In this document: positions 29,980 to 38,268 of the stretch, piece by piece | Layout: the number at the start of each line of letters is the position of its first letter | Position numbering within the stretch: position 1 is the stretch's first letter | From: Sphingobacteriales bacterium 46-32 | GTDB lineage: Bacteria > Bacteroidota > Bacteroidia > Chitinophagales > Chitinophagaceae | Reading direction: 5' to 3' | Assembly (NCBI GenBank): GCA_001898485.1 | Contig: MKTY01000024.1 | Span: forward strand, 124,001-188,000 | Length of the DNA: 64,000 nucleotides | Position numbers and translations under genes: made by a program | Notes under the pieces: model-generated | Databases searched by the model: none | Told to the model about the DNA's origin: nothing | Seen by the model: only the letters and a program-made list of their open reading frames with translations

Positions 29980-30336
29980 ATGGAAGAAGGTAAAAGACAG
30001 AAACAGATAGCCGGTTTGCTGAATGAGGAAATGAATCTCATCTTTCAGCGGCTTGGCCTTAATATGATTGATGGCGGTATGGTTTCTATATCGTCTGTGA
30101 AGGTGACCCCTGACCTGCTGGAAGCCCGGTTTTATCTGAGTTTCTTTCAGGTAAAAGACGTGGAGGGGGCGCTCAAAAAGATTGAGGAACGCCATCACGA
30201 AATCAAGAAGGAACTGACCGGCAGGGTGCGTCATCAACTGCGCAGTATGCCGGTGCTGAAATTCTTCCAGGATGATACGCTGGATCATGTTTTCAGGATG
30301 GAAGAACTGTTTAAGAAGATCAAAGGCGACCAGTAA
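29980..30336 (+). CDS. rbfA: 30S ribosome-binding factor A
   Basis: RbfA helps to mature the 30S subunit, binding near the 5' end helix of 16S rRNA. The 118 residues fit the family: the first helix with RQKQIAGLLNEEMNLIFQRL, the strand GGMVSISSVKVTPDLLEARFYLSFF, and the conserved RHQLRSMPVLKFFQDDTLDH near the C-terminus, where the RxxPxLxF pattern is diagnostic. The FtsX-type permease gene follows after 25 bp in the same direction, as in many Bacteroidota, so they are likely cotranscribed. Confidence 0.94.
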   Translation: MEEGKRQKQIAGLLNEEMNLIFQRLGLNMIDGGMVSISSVKVTPDLLEARFYLSFFQVKDVEGALKKIEERHHEIKKELTGRVRHQLRSMPVLKFFQDDTLDHVFRMEELFKKIKGDQ

Positions 30337-30361
30337 AGTTGCTTCAGTTTTAACTTAATAT

Positions 30362-31597
30362 TTGCATATCACCTTGCATTTCCTCTTTGCCTGGCGCTAT
30401 TTCAAAGCCAAAAAATCAACGAATGCCATCAATGTGATTGCCTGGATCAGCATCGGGGCTATCATAATGGGCACAGTAGCGCTTATACTGGTATTAAGCG
30501 TTTTCAATGGTTTTGAAGATCTGGTAAAATCACTCTATTCTTCTTTTTACACCGACCTGAAAATAAAACCGGCAACTGGTAAGCATATCTCAGTTACAGC
30601 TGAACAGTTGAGTCGCCTCCGCGCTATAAAAGACATTGCCGGATTTTCGAGAGTAATTGAAGAAAAGGCCCTGCTGCAGAATGAAGACTATCAATCTGTG
30701 GTGCATCTGATGGCGGTAGATGATGAATACCGGCGGGTGACAGGGGTGGCGGATCATATTGTAAGCGGTCAGTATGATCTGGGTACTGCCGATGCGCCCA
30801 AACTGATACTGGGTACGGGAGTGGAAGGCGCCCTTGGAATTGCTGCTGACCGCAACCTTTTTTATCTCAAGATCATTTTGCCCCGCAAGAGTAAGTCGGA
30901 ACAGATAGATCCGCTGAATGATATCAGCAACGACAACATCCAAAGCTCTTCTTCTTTTCAGATACAACAGGATTTTGATACCAAATATGCCATTACCAAT
31001 CTTGAGTATGCGCGCCAGGCGCTGAGACTGGACAGTAATTTATATAGTGGTATTGAGATCAGGTTGCGCGATCCGAATGCAGCGGATGTTGTAAAAAAAA
31101 CAGTTGAAAAAGCTATGGGGCCGGGCTACCTGGTGCAAACCCGGTATGAGCAGAACCAGAGTCTGTACTCGGTTATGAATATGGAGCGTTGGATTATTTA
31201 TGGTGTATTATCGCTGATACTGGTAGTAGCAGCATTTAATATGATTGGGGCGTTGACGATGCTGGTGCTGGAAAAGCAGAAAGATATTGGTGTGCTCCAT
31301 GCACTGGGGGGCAGCCGCCGGTTTATTCAGCGTATTTTTTTGAGCGAAGGATTGCTGCTGGCAACGGTGGGTACAGTCATTGGAATGATACTGGCGATCC
31401 TCATAGCCTGGCTGCAGATTAATTTTCATCTTATTCCGCTCGAAGGGGGGACGTTTCTGATCAATTATTTCCCAATAAAATTGCGGCTTGCCGATTTTCT
31501 GCTGGTAGGGGCTACCGTGCTGGTTATTTCCTTACTGGCATCCTGGCTGCCTTCTACCAAGGCTGCCAGGCACCAGTTCAGTTTACGAAGTGAATAG
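30362..31597 (+). CDS. FtsX/LolC-E-type ABC transporter permease
   Basis: A 411-residue inner membrane protein with one N-terminal helix (NVIAWISIGAIIMGTVALILV), a large periplasmic domain of about 200 residues (MacB-PCD type) and three C-terminal helices (YGVLSLILVVAAFNMIGAL, LLLATVGTVIGMILAILIAW, LLVGATVLVISLLASWL). FARWRYF-like residues at the start and VLSVFNGFEDLV match Bacteroidota LolC/E-type permeases, which release lipoproteins for outer-membrane transport with a LolD ATPase. No ATG fits: TTG at 30362 (HITLHFLFAWRYF) or TTG at 30374 must start it. No ATPase gene is adjacent. Ends 14 bp from the convergent transketolase gene. Confidence 0.86.
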   Translation: MHITLHFLFAWRYFKAKKSTNAINVIAWISIGAIIMGTVALILVLSVFNGFEDLVKSLYSSFYTDLKIKPATGKHISVTAEQLSRLRAIKDIAGFSRVIEEKALLQNEDYQSVVHLMAVDDEYRRVTGVADHIVSGQYDLGTADAPKLILGTGVEGALGIAADRNLFYLKIILPRKSKSEQIDPLNDISNDNIQSSSSFQIQQDFDTKYAITNLEYARQALRLDSNLYSGIEIRLRDPNAADVVKKTVEKAMGPGYLVQTRYEQNQSLYSVMNMERWIIYGVLSLILVVAAFNMIGALTMLVLEKQKDIGVLHALGGSRRFIQRIFLSEGLLLATVGTVIGMILAILIAWLQINFHLIPLEGGTFLINYFPIKLRLADFLLVGATVLVISLLASWLPSTKAARHQFSLRSE

Positions 31598-31611
31598 GTA
31601 AGTGTCGGTTC

Positions 31612-32445
31612 TTAGTAATCGCCCAGTGTTTCGGGCAGTTGAGCCAGTGCTTTGGCCAACTGTTCGTCATTGGGGGCAATGCCATGCCATTCGTGGGTGC
31701 CTTCCATAAAATCTACACCTTTACCCATTGCTGTATGCATCAGGATGCAGATGGGTTTTCCCTGGCCGGTAAGACTTTTGGCTTTTTCCAGTCCTGCTAC
31801 AACTTCATCCATATCGTTGCCATTCATTTCAAGGGTTGTCCAGCCAAACGCGTCAAATTTGGCGCGAAGATTGCCAAGATTCATCACCTTGCTGGTGGGG
31901 CCATCAATTTGCTGGCCATTCCAGTCGATGGTGGAAATGAGATTGTCCACTTTATGGTGGGCGGCAAACATGGCGGCTTCCCATATCTGGCCTTCATCAA
32001 GTTCGCCGTCACCATGAAGTGAAAATACCAGATTGCTGTCGTTGTTCAGCTTTTTGGTGAGGGCGGCGCCAATAGCTACGCTCATGCCCTGCCCCAGAGA
32101 GCCGCTGGCAATGCGGATACCAGGCAGGTGTTCATGGGTAGCGGGGTGCCCCTGAAGGCGGGAGTTTATTTTTCGGAAAGTTGCCAGTTCTTTGATGTCG
32201 AAGTAGCCTGAGCGGGCCAGTACCGAGTAGAAGACGGGAGAAATATGACCATTTGATAACACAAAAACATCTTCATCACGGGCATCCATGTGAAATGCCG
32301 GGTCATGTTTCAATATCTTGAAATACAGGGCGGTGAGAAAGTCGGCACAGCCCAGCGAACCACCGGGGTGGCCGCTGTTAGCTCCATGTACCATACGAAC
32401 AATATCACGGCGTATTTGCGATGCAATGGCTTTCAGTTCAGGCAT
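31612..32445 (-). CDS. Transketolase, N-terminal (thiamine diphosphate-binding) subunit
   Basis: A 277-residue protein equal to the first half of transketolase. It has MVHGANSGHPGGSLG, LSNGHISPVFYSVLARSG, the HPATHEHLPGIRIASGSLGQG segment, and the thiamine diphosphate motif HGDGELDEGQIWEAAMFA through STIDWNGQ. The start at 32445 (MPELKAIASQIRRD) fits; an in-frame ATG at 32538 adds 31 residues of poor quality. In many Bacteroidota and archaea the enzyme is split, with the C-terminal half (pyrimidine-binding and regulatory domains) directly downstream. Here the downstream side is a convergent permease gene only 14 bp away, so the partner must be coded elsewhere in the genome. Confidence 0.92.
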   Translation of the reverse strand: MPELKAIASQIRRDIVRMVHGANSGHPGGSLGCADFLTALYFKILKHDPAFHMDARDEDVFVLSNGHISPVFYSVLARSGYFDIKELATFRKINSRLQGHPATHEHLPGIRIASGSLGQGMSVAIGAALTKKLNNDSNLVFSLHGDGELDEGQIWEAAMFAAHHKVDNLISTIDWNGQQIDGPTSKVMNLGNLRAKFDAFGWTTLEMNGNDMDEVVAGLEKAKSLTGQGKPICILMHTAMGKGVDFMEGTHEWHGIAPNDEQLAKALAQLPETLGDY

Positions 32446-32646
32446 AAAAATTAGGTACTTTTTAAACTTTTTGTATCTTGCCCCCTCAAATAGGTTAGGG
32501 CGCTGCAAAAGTGCAATCTTTTTTCCGAAAAAATCCATCCGTTGATATTAATCTCCTCCAATTCCACCAGACTGAGGGGGTATGATAATTAATGTTGGTG
32601 AAGTATTAATTAGTTCAGACCCAATGTAAACTAAAAGGTTTAAGCC

Positions 32647-32654
32647 TATTTTTG
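32647..32654 (+). promoter_or_regulatory. Candidate Bacteroidota -7 element
   Basis: tatttttg (TAnnTTTG, exact) lies 19 bp before the ATG at 32674. No matching TTTG is seen 19-20 bp upstream. Confidence 0.35.
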
Positions 32655-32673
32655 TACCGTAAAACCCTGCTTG

Positions 32674-33813
32674 ATGCTTGATGTATTGTTAACAGCTTCG
32701 GTGTCGTTCATTATATCATTCCTGGCTATACCGGTTGTATTGCAGATTGCAGATCAGAAGAAGCTTTACGACATCCCCGATGAAAGAAAAGTGCATACTC
32801 ATGCCGTAGCATCATTAGGCGGGGTGGGTATTTTTGGTGGTTTTCTGCTTGCTTCACTTTTGTCTATACAGGGCTATCTAAACCCTGAGTTTCAATACTT
32901 TTTCGCCGCTGCGCTGGTTATTTTTTTCCTGGGTCTTAAAGATGATCTGATTGTTCTTTCTGCGAGCAAAAAATTTGCAGGCCAGGTCATTGCTGCATCT
33001 ATTCTGATACACCTCGGGGGCATCCGGCTCGACAGTATGCACGGGTTATTTGGTTTTGAAGCCCTGCCGGAGGCTTTCGGTCTTGCACTTAGTTACCTGA
33101 CTATCATAGTAGTTATCAATTCATTTAACCTGATCGATGGTGTGGATGGCCTGGCAGCCAGCCTGGGTCTGCTTACCATGCTCATTTTTGGAACTTATTT
33201 CTTCATGATCGGTTACCAGGCATATGCATTGCTGGCTTTTGCCCTTGGAGGTAGTCTGGTTGCTTTTCTCATTTTTAATTACCATCCGGCCCGGATTTTC
33301 ATGGGTGATTCCGGCTCCCTAATGATTGGCCTGATCAATTCCATCATGGTAATAAAGTTTATCAATGTAGCCAGCGATCCTTCTGTAGTGGTGCCCATCG
33401 GCGCTTCGGCTGCTGTAGGAATTTCTATTCTCTTTATCCCCCTGCTGGATACACTTCGGGTATTTTCTATCCGCATCTTTAACGGACGTTCTCCGTTTAC
33501 ACCCGACCGTAATCATATTCATCATTTGCTGCTCAGTAAAGGCCTGGGTCATGCGGCCGTTACCTTCACCTGCGTATGTGCCAATATCGGATTTGTGGTA
33601 CTGGCTTATTCCCTCCGTTCGCTGGGTTCAACGGCTGTACTGCTGATCATGCTGACTTTCGGATTTAGCGCCATAGCTATTCTCTATTATCAGCGCAAAC
33701 GCCGTAGTGCCATGGTGGTATCCACCCGCCGTATACTGGAACCTGCAGAAATCAAATCGACATCCAAAGTAGTCACCCTTACTCAGGAGGCCGCTACTGC
33801 AGATCATAACTGA
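32674..33813 (+). CDS. Undecaprenyl-phosphate sugar-1-phosphate transferase (WecA/TagO/MraY family)
   Basis: A 379-residue membrane enzyme with about eleven hydrophobic helices. It joins a UDP-amino sugar phosphate to undecaprenyl phosphate to begin envelope glycan synthesis. Family motifs are DIPDERKVHTHAVASLGG near the start, FFLGLKDDLIVLSASKK (the Mg-binding DD pair), NSFNLIDGVDGLAASLG (the catalytic NLxDGxDGL), FNYHPARIFMGDSGSL, and the cytoplasmic FTPDRNHIHHLLL loop with its HIHH motif. That loop is typical of WecA/TagO rather than MraY. The first ATG at 32674 fits. The C-terminus is a basic tail. No glycan cluster is adjacent, so the product is unknown. Confidence 0.92.
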   Translation: MLDVLLTASVSFIISFLAIPVVLQIADQKKLYDIPDERKVHTHAVASLGGVGIFGGFLLASLLSIQGYLNPEFQYFFAAALVIFFLGLKDDLIVLSASKKFAGQVIAASILIHLGGIRLDSMHGLFGFEALPEAFGLALSYLTIIVVINSFNLIDGVDGLAASLGLLTMLIFGTYFFMIGYQAYALLAFALGGSLVAFLIFNYHPARIFMGDSGSLMIGLINSIMVIKFINVASDPSVVVPIGASAAVGISILFIPLLDTLRVFSIRIFNGRSPFTPDRNHIHHLLLSKGLGHAAVTFTCVCANIGFVVLAYSLRSLGSTAVLLIMLTFGFSAIAILYYQRKRRSAMVVSTRRILEPAEIKSTSKVVTLTQEAATADHN

Positions 33814-33912
33814 TTTTCCGGTAGTTGTTAATCCGCTCTTATTGCCAAACTCCCTTTTCTGCCAGATGACCGCAGGGCTGAAGCGATGTTTTTTTTAAAG
33901 GCATGCTTTCGT

Positions 33913-33920
33913 TAGATTTG
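33913..33920 (+). promoter_or_regulatory. Candidate -7 element for frr
   Basis: tagatttg (TAnnTTTG, exact) lies 21 bp before the ATG at 33942. Its place inside the in-frame sequence after ATG 33903 supports the shorter frr start. Confidence 0.4.
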
Positions 33921-33941
33921 CGCTTGCTAAAATCAAGAATA

Positions 33942-34502
33942 ATGGAAGAAGTTTCAAGAATTATCTCAGGCGCTGATGAGCAGATGAAAAAAGCGATAAA
34001 CCACCTGGAGGTGGAACTGGTTAAAATCAGAGCAGGTAAAGCCAACCCTCAAATGCTGGACGGACTGGTAGTTGACTATTATGGTTCACCTATGGCGATC
34101 AACCAGGTAGCTAATATCAGTGTAATGGATGCCCGTACATTAAGTATTCAGCCCTGGGAAAAAAATATGCTGCAACCCATAGAGCGGGCTATTATAGCCG
34201 CCAATCTGGGCGTTACCCCTCAAAACGATGGTGTGATCATCCGGCTGTTTCTTCCTCCTCTTACTGAAGAGCGTCGTCGCGAACTGGTAAAACGCTGCCA
34301 GGGCGAGGGCGAGCATTCAAAGGTGGCTATCCGCAATATCCGCCGCGATGCTATTGAGAATATTAAGAAGCTTCAGAAAAACGGGTTGAGCGAAGATGCT
34401 TCCAAAGATGCAGAAGCCGATGTGCAGCAACTGACCGACCGGTTTATTTCAACCGTTGAAAAACATCTGGCGGCAAAAGAGAAAGAGATTATGGCTGTGT
34501 AA
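33942..34502 (+). CDS. frr: Ribosome recycling factor
   Basis: RRF splits the post-termination ribosome with EF-G. The 186 residues match the family length. Motifs are MKKAINHLEVELVKIRAGKANPQMLDGL, VDYYGSPMAINQVANISV, DARTLSIQPWEKNMLQPIERAI, and the second-domain NDGVIIRLFLPPLTEERRREL with VAIRNIRRDA. An in-frame ATG at 33903 would add 13 residues (MLSLDLRLLKSRI), but a promoter -7 element overlaps that part, so 33942 is preferred. A hairpin terminator with a T run follows at 34529. The sequence is intact and the gene is expected to be essential. Confidence 0.95.
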   Translation: MEEVSRIISGADEQMKKAINHLEVELVKIRAGKANPQMLDGLVVDYYGSPMAINQVANISVMDARTLSIQPWEKNMLQPIERAIIAANLGVTPQNDGVIIRLFLPPLTEERRRELVKRCQGEGEHSKVAIRNIRRDAIENIKKLQKNGLSEDASKDAEADVQQLTDRFISTVEKHLAAKEKEIMAV

Positions 34503-34528
34503 TGGAGCCATCCGCATAAAATTAAATG

Positions 34529-34560
34529 ATAGGGCAGCTTTCAGGCTGCCTTATTTTTTT
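34529..34560 (+). terminator. Terminator of frr, overlapping the end of the EamA gene
   Basis: Stem atagggcagc / gctgccttat with the loop tttcag, followed by T run 34553-34560. The right arm and T run are also the last codons of the EamA gene on the other strand (stop at 34541), so one sequence serves as terminator and coding end. Confidence 0.75.
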
Positions 34561-35425
34561 CCGGTCTGTTGGCCAGAAAGACACCGGCCAGAATAATCAA
34601 CAGACTCAGGATGGTGATCCAGCCAATGCGTTCTCCGTCGAGTACACCCCAAAAAAGAGCAACAAAAGGAATACCGTAGGTAACAAGCGATGCAAACAAT
34701 CCACCTGCCCGCTGCACCAGTACATAAAAAATGGCTGTTCCTATCGCGCTTCCCGCAAAGCCCAGCATAACGGCATTGAGTACCGACCATTGAATAGTGG
34801 TATCAGTGAAGTTAAGTTCAAAGAACCCCTGGAACCAAAGAACAAGTCCGGCAGGAATGGCCATTAGTGTAACGGTAACAGTGGCAATATGCAAGGGGTT
34901 ATATCCTTTGAGGTTATGGCCTACCTGATTTACATTGAAACCATAAGAAAGAGTGGCCAGTAGTATAAGTGCCGCATACCCCAGATTGTACAGGCGAAGA
35001 CTATCCTGGCTTAGGGTGAGCAGACATAGCCCTGCAAAACCAACAAGGATGCCGGCGAGCCGGGCGGGCCTGATCCGGTCTTTAAAGAAAACTATCCCGA
35101 TCACTGCCACACAGATAGGTGTAAGTGAGTTGAGAATGCCGGTGAGGGAGCTATCGATACGAAAAATGGCAGTAGCAAACAGGAATGCCGGCAGCAGGTT
35201 GCCGCACAGCCCGGTGAGTATTAATATGGGTAGTTTATTGAAGGGAAAGCTGCGGAAATGAAAAATGGCAAAAGGCAGGCAGGCGATGCCGGCGGAGAAA
35301 ATACGCAGCGCTGCGATCTGGGAAGCATTCAGGCCTTCGCGGCTGACCTTCATTAAAATAAATGAGCTGCCCCATATCAGGCAGAGCAGAATAAAGAGAG
35401 GCCATTTAATCCAGGTTGTGCGCAT
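34541..35425 (-). CDS. EamA-family (drug/metabolite transporter superfamily) permease
   Basis: A 294-residue inner membrane protein with ten predicted helices formed by two EamA repeats. The first repeat has PLFILLCLIWGSSFILMKVS and the signature region LRIFSAGIACLPFAIFHF. The second has LGYAALILLATLSYGFNVNQ and FASLVTYGIPFVALFWGVLDGERIG. The tail NRPEKNKAA is polar. These are 10-TM exporters or importers of metabolites such as amino acids; the substrate cannot be read from sequence. ATG at 35425 starts MRTTWIKWPLF. It converges with frr and shares the terminator sequence. It is unlikely to be linked in function to either neighbour. Confidence 0.9.
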   Translation of the reverse strand: MRTTWIKWPLFILLCLIWGSSFILMKVSREGLNASQIAALRIFSAGIACLPFAIFHFRSFPFNKLPILILTGLCGNLLPAFLFATAIFRIDSSLTGILNSLTPICVAVIGIVFFKDRIRPARLAGILVGFAGLCLLTLSQDSLRLYNLGYAALILLATLSYGFNVNQVGHNLKGYNPLHIATVTVTLMAIPAGLVLWFQGFFELNFTDTTIQWSVLNAVMLGFAGSAIGTAIFYVLVQRAGGLFASLVTYGIPFVALFWGVLDGERIGWITILSLLIILAGVFLANRPEKNKAA

Positions 35426-35676
35426 AAAGAGGGCAAAGGTCTGGAATAGTGAGTATAAGATAAACGATTTTTAAGGACTGTCTTTATTGGAAAATTTTCA
35501 GGACCGTTTCTGTGCTTTTCTACAGGGTTATTTCCCGAAAACGAAGAAGGTCACAGGATACATATTCTGCGGATAGCAGCAAGGAGTGCTGATACCTGAA
35601 TTGAATCATGCCGATTTGCAGGATTGTGCGCCGGATGATTTAAAAACCCTATTTTGGCAAAAGAAAAATAAAAACG

Positions 35677-36423
35677 ATGGCGAAAATAAAACTGGCGGAA
35701 ATTGATACCCGGGCACCGAAGAATATGGATAAAGCCGGGACAAAAGAGAAAACGGCAGCTATACTGGAAGAGTTGGACGAGTTACAAAACCTGCTGTATG
35801 CAGAAGGGCGGCATAGTGTGCTTGTAGTCATACAGGGTATGGATGCCAGTGGTAAGGATGGGCTTATCCGCAATGTGTTGGGTAATATGAATCCGCAGGG
35901 TGTGCGCGTACAGTCATTCAAGGCGCCTACGGCTGAAGAACTGGCACACGATTTTCTCTGGCGTATACACCGCCACTCGCCCGATCGGGGTATGATACAG
36001 GTGTTTAACCGCTCGCATTATGAAGATATACTCATCACCCGGGTACACAAGTGGTGCGATGATGAGACGGCTAAAAAAAGGATGAAGGCAATTAATGATT
36101 TTGAAGAGCTGCTGCAGGAACACAACAATACACATATTCTCAAATTTTATCTGCATATTTCCCGCGATGAGCAACTAAGCCGGCTTACTGAACGTCTCAA
36201 GGATCCGGCGAAGATGTGGAAGTACAATCAGAAAGATTTTGATGAAGCACAGTTATGGGACATCTACAGGGAAATGTATGAAGCCTGTTTTGAAGAATGT
36301 AATAAACCTGAATGGACGATAGTGCCTTCAGATCAGAACTGGTACAAAGAATACACCGTGGCGAAAGCACTGCGTGATTTGCTGAAGGGCTTGAAAATGC
36401 AGTACCCGGGCATCAAAAAATAA
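35677..36423 (+). CDS. ppk2: Polyphosphate:nucleotide phosphotransferase, PPK2 family
   Basis: PPK2 enzymes phosphorylate NMP or NDP with polyphosphate. The 248 residues show Walker A GMDASGKDGLIRN, NPQGVRVQSFKAPTAEELAHDFLWRIHRHSPDRG, the FNRSHYEDILITRVH motif with the catalytic Asp, and the lid HISRDEQLSRLTERLKDP, then MYEACFEECNKPEWTIVPSDQNWYKEY. The PAxWKYNxxDFxE segment (KMWKYNQKDFDEAQ) fits the class that accepts AMP or both AMP and ADP, though class cannot be settled by eye. ATG at 35677 is close to a tattttg -7-like motif. The 250 bp before it hold nothing else that I can recognise. Confidence 0.93.
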   Translation: MAKIKLAEIDTRAPKNMDKAGTKEKTAAILEELDELQNLLYAEGRHSVLVVIQGMDASGKDGLIRNVLGNMNPQGVRVQSFKAPTAEELAHDFLWRIHRHSPDRGMIQVFNRSHYEDILITRVHKWCDDETAKKRMKAINDFEELLQEHNNTHILKFYLHISRDEQLSRLTERLKDPAKMWKYNQKDFDEAQLWDIYREMYEACFEECNKPEWTIVPSDQNWYKEYTVAKALRDLLKGLKMQYPGIKK

Positions 36424-36532
36424 AGAGTTGTTGAAAAAACGCTAACCGGAAATCGTGGTTAGTGCTGATTTTTACCTTACCTTTTTCATAGGGAATAAAA
36501 CCAATCATTACTTCACGTCAAAACTTACTTTT

Positions 36533-36907
36533 ATGGGTATGCTTAAAGAATTCAGGGATTTTGCGCTCAAGGGCAATGTGGTTGAACTGGCTGTAGCCGT
36601 AATCATCGGTGGAGCTTTTGGGGCAATTGTGTCATCACTGGTTGACGATGTGATCACTCCGCTGCTGCTGGCGCCTGCACTGAAAGCCATTAACGCCGAA
36701 AACCTGGATCAACTAACCTGGGGAGGAACTGTCAAGTATGGCAAATTTCTGTCGGCAATTATTAAATTTATCGTCATTGCCTTTATCCTCTTCCTGATCA
36801 TAAAAGCAATGAACAGCGTTAAGAAAAAAGAGGCGGCAGCACCACCTCCACCCACGCCCGAAGAGATCCTGTTGCTGCGCGAAATCCGCGATAATTTAAA
36901 GAAATAA
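36533..36907 (+). CDS. mscL: Large-conductance mechanosensitive channel
   Basis: MscL opens on strong membrane tension to release solutes after hypo-osmotic shock. The 124 residues start MGMLKEFRDFALKGNVVELAVAVIIGGAFGAIV, the conserved first helix with its gate, and continue VDDVITPLLLAPA, a periplasmic loop, then FLSAIIKFIVIAFILFLIIKAM. The cytoplasmic helix EEILLLREIRDNLKK follows a proline-rich linker APPPPTPEE. ATG at 36533 is preferred to the in-frame ATG at 36455 because the family starts here; MLKEF two codons later is an alternative. It forms a homopentamer. The gene appears to have its own promoter rather than sharing that of ppk2. Confidence 0.95.
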   Translation: MGMLKEFRDFALKGNVVELAVAVIIGGAFGAIVSSLVDDVITPLLLAPALKAINAENLDQLTWGGTVKYGKFLSAIIKFIVIAFILFLIIKAMNSVKKKEAAAPPPPTPEEILLLREIRDNLKK

Positions 36908-36925
36908 GGGCAAGCGATTTTCCCG

Positions 36926-36967
36926 TATTTTTGACACCCTGCCAGTGCCAGCCGGCGCAGGCAGGGT
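36926..36967 (+). promoter_or_regulatory. Candidate promoter and hairpin between mscL and scpA
   Basis: tatttttg (36926-36933, exact TAnnTTTG) is followed by the hairpin accctgcc (36936-36943) / ggcagggt (36960-36967). The hairpin could end the mscL transcript or sit at the 5' end of the scpA transcript. No -33 TTTG is seen. Confidence 0.3.
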
Positions 36968-36986
36968 TTATTTTCAATAGTACTTC

Positions 36987-37778
36987 ATGGTAAACACATC
37001 TTCTTACCAGATTCGCCTGCCTCAGTTTGAAGGCCCGTTTGATCTGCTCCTGTTCTTTATTGAACGGGATGAATTGGATATTTATAATATTCCTATTACA
37101 AAGATTACCAACGATTTTCTGGATTATATTCATCAACAGGAGCATCTCAATATCGAGTTGTCGAGCGAGTTTATCCTGTTTGTATCCACGCTCATGCGGA
37201 TCAAAGCCAAAATGCTGCTGCCCCGCAAGGAGCTCGATGCCCAGGGCAATGAGATTGATCCCCGCCAGGAACTGGTTAATAAAATCCTGGAGTACAAACG
37301 CTTTAAGGAAGCATCTGCCCAGCTGGCCGAGATGGAAGCCATGCGCATGCTGATGGTAAAACGGGGCAATATCCAGAAAGAGCTGTCAGCTATAGGAGAG
37401 GAAGCCGGCGAAGGAACAGAAATCCAGAATATTACCCTGTTCAAACTGATGAAAGCCTTTGAACGGGCCATGCAGAAATACTCCGACCGGGTTAATAAAC
37501 CGGTACACACTGTGGTGCAGTACCGCTATACCATGGAAGTGAGCCGCCAGGATATGCTGGAGCTGGCGCAACGCGAAAAGACGGTTGCCTTTGAACGCAT
37601 TTTTGAGCAGGCCGAAAACAGGGTACATGCGATCTTCCTGTTTCTGTCGCTGCTGGAACTGGTACAGCAAAAGTTCATGAAGATCATGATTGGTGAAGGC
37701 AAAAATAATTTCATCATTGAATACAATGAGCCGGAAGATCGTCTGGCGGAAATAGAAGAAGAAAACCAACCACAATAA
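36987..37778 (+). CDS. scpA: Segregation and condensation protein A (kleisin)
   Basis: ScpA is the kleisin that bridges SMC heads and binds ScpB in chromosome condensation. The 263 residues open with YQIRLPQFEGPFDLLLFFIERDELDIYNIPI, the family signature, followed by SSEFILFVSTLMRIKAKMLLPRKE. The C-terminal winged helix has VAFERIFEQAENRVHAIFLFLSLLELVQQKF and EYNEPEDRL. The sequence is intact. It has no scpB neighbour in the window. The OsmC gene follows after 17 bp on the same strand and is probably cotranscribed, though the two have no known link. Confidence 0.95.
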   Translation: MVNTSSYQIRLPQFEGPFDLLLFFIERDELDIYNIPITKITNDFLDYIHQQEHLNIELSSEFILFVSTLMRIKAKMLLPRKELDAQGNEIDPRQELVNKILEYKRFKEASAQLAEMEAMRMLMVKRGNIQKELSAIGEEAGEGTEIQNITLFKLMKAFERAMQKYSDRVNKPVHTVVQYRYTMEVSRQDMLELAQREKTVAFERIFEQAENRVHAIFLFLSLLELVQQKFMKIMIGEGKNNFIIEYNEPEDRLAEIEEENQPQ

Positions 37779-37795
37779 ACTAAAAAAGGAAGATT

Positions 37796-38206
37796 ATGAA
37801 ACGTTTTGGAAGCGCAAACTGGAAAGGTTCCGGCAAAGAAGGTACAGGAACTACCAGTACACAATCAGGCGTTCTTAACAATACGCAGTATTCGTTCAAT
37901 AGCCGTTTTGCCGAAGGTATCGGCACCAACCCCGAAGAGCTGATTGCTGCAGCACATGCCGGCTGTTTTACTATGAAGCTGAGCTTTGTACTGAATGAAG
38001 CTGGTTTTACTGCTGATAATATTGATACGAAATGTACCATTACATTCGAAAATGGCGCTATCGTGGAAAGTCATCTGGATGTAACAGCTACCGTTCCCGG
38101 TATTGATGCGGCAAAATTTGAAGCCTGTGCAGCAGATGCTAAAGCGAATTGCCCTATCAGCAAATTGCTGAATACGCAGATATCGATGACGGCTGCTCTG
38201 GCATAA
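37796..38206 (+). CDS. OsmC-family peroxiredoxin
   Basis: A 136-residue thiol peroxidase of the OsmC/Ohr group, which reduces organic and inorganic hydroperoxides. Both redox cysteines are present: Cys57 in AAHAGCFTMKLSF and a second in DAKANCPISKLLN. The N-terminal GSGKEGTGTTSTQSGVL and RFAEGIGTNPEELI match OsmC more than Ohr. It acts in the cytoplasm as a homodimer. It lies 17 bp after scpA. Its stop codon is followed with no gap by the gataaggt repeat at 38207. Confidence 0.94.
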   Translation: MKRFGSANWKGSGKEGTGTTSTQSGVLNNTQYSFNSRFAEGIGTNPEELIAAAHAGCFTMKLSFVLNEAGFTADNIDTKCTITFENGAIVESHLDVTATVPGIDAAKFEACAADAKANCPISKLLNTQISMTAALA

Positions 38207-38268
38207 GATAAGGTATAGGGTGGAAGGTAGAAGGTAGAAGGTGTAAGGGGAATTTCTCCCACCTTCTA
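38207..38268. repeat. Purine-rich word repeat with inverted partner, left part of a junction array
   Basis: After the OsmC stop comes gataaggtataggg, then ggaaggtagaaggtagaagg. The word gaaggtagaaggtg (38230-38243) pairs with caccttctacctt to the right (from about 38260), giving a hairpin of 13-14 bp. The opening word equals that at 8670. Confidence 0.7.

Noticed and set aside
35426-35676. Hidden RNA or small gene in the 250-bp gap before ppk2
   Set aside because: Only very short frames and no stable hairpin or known RNA motif were seen.
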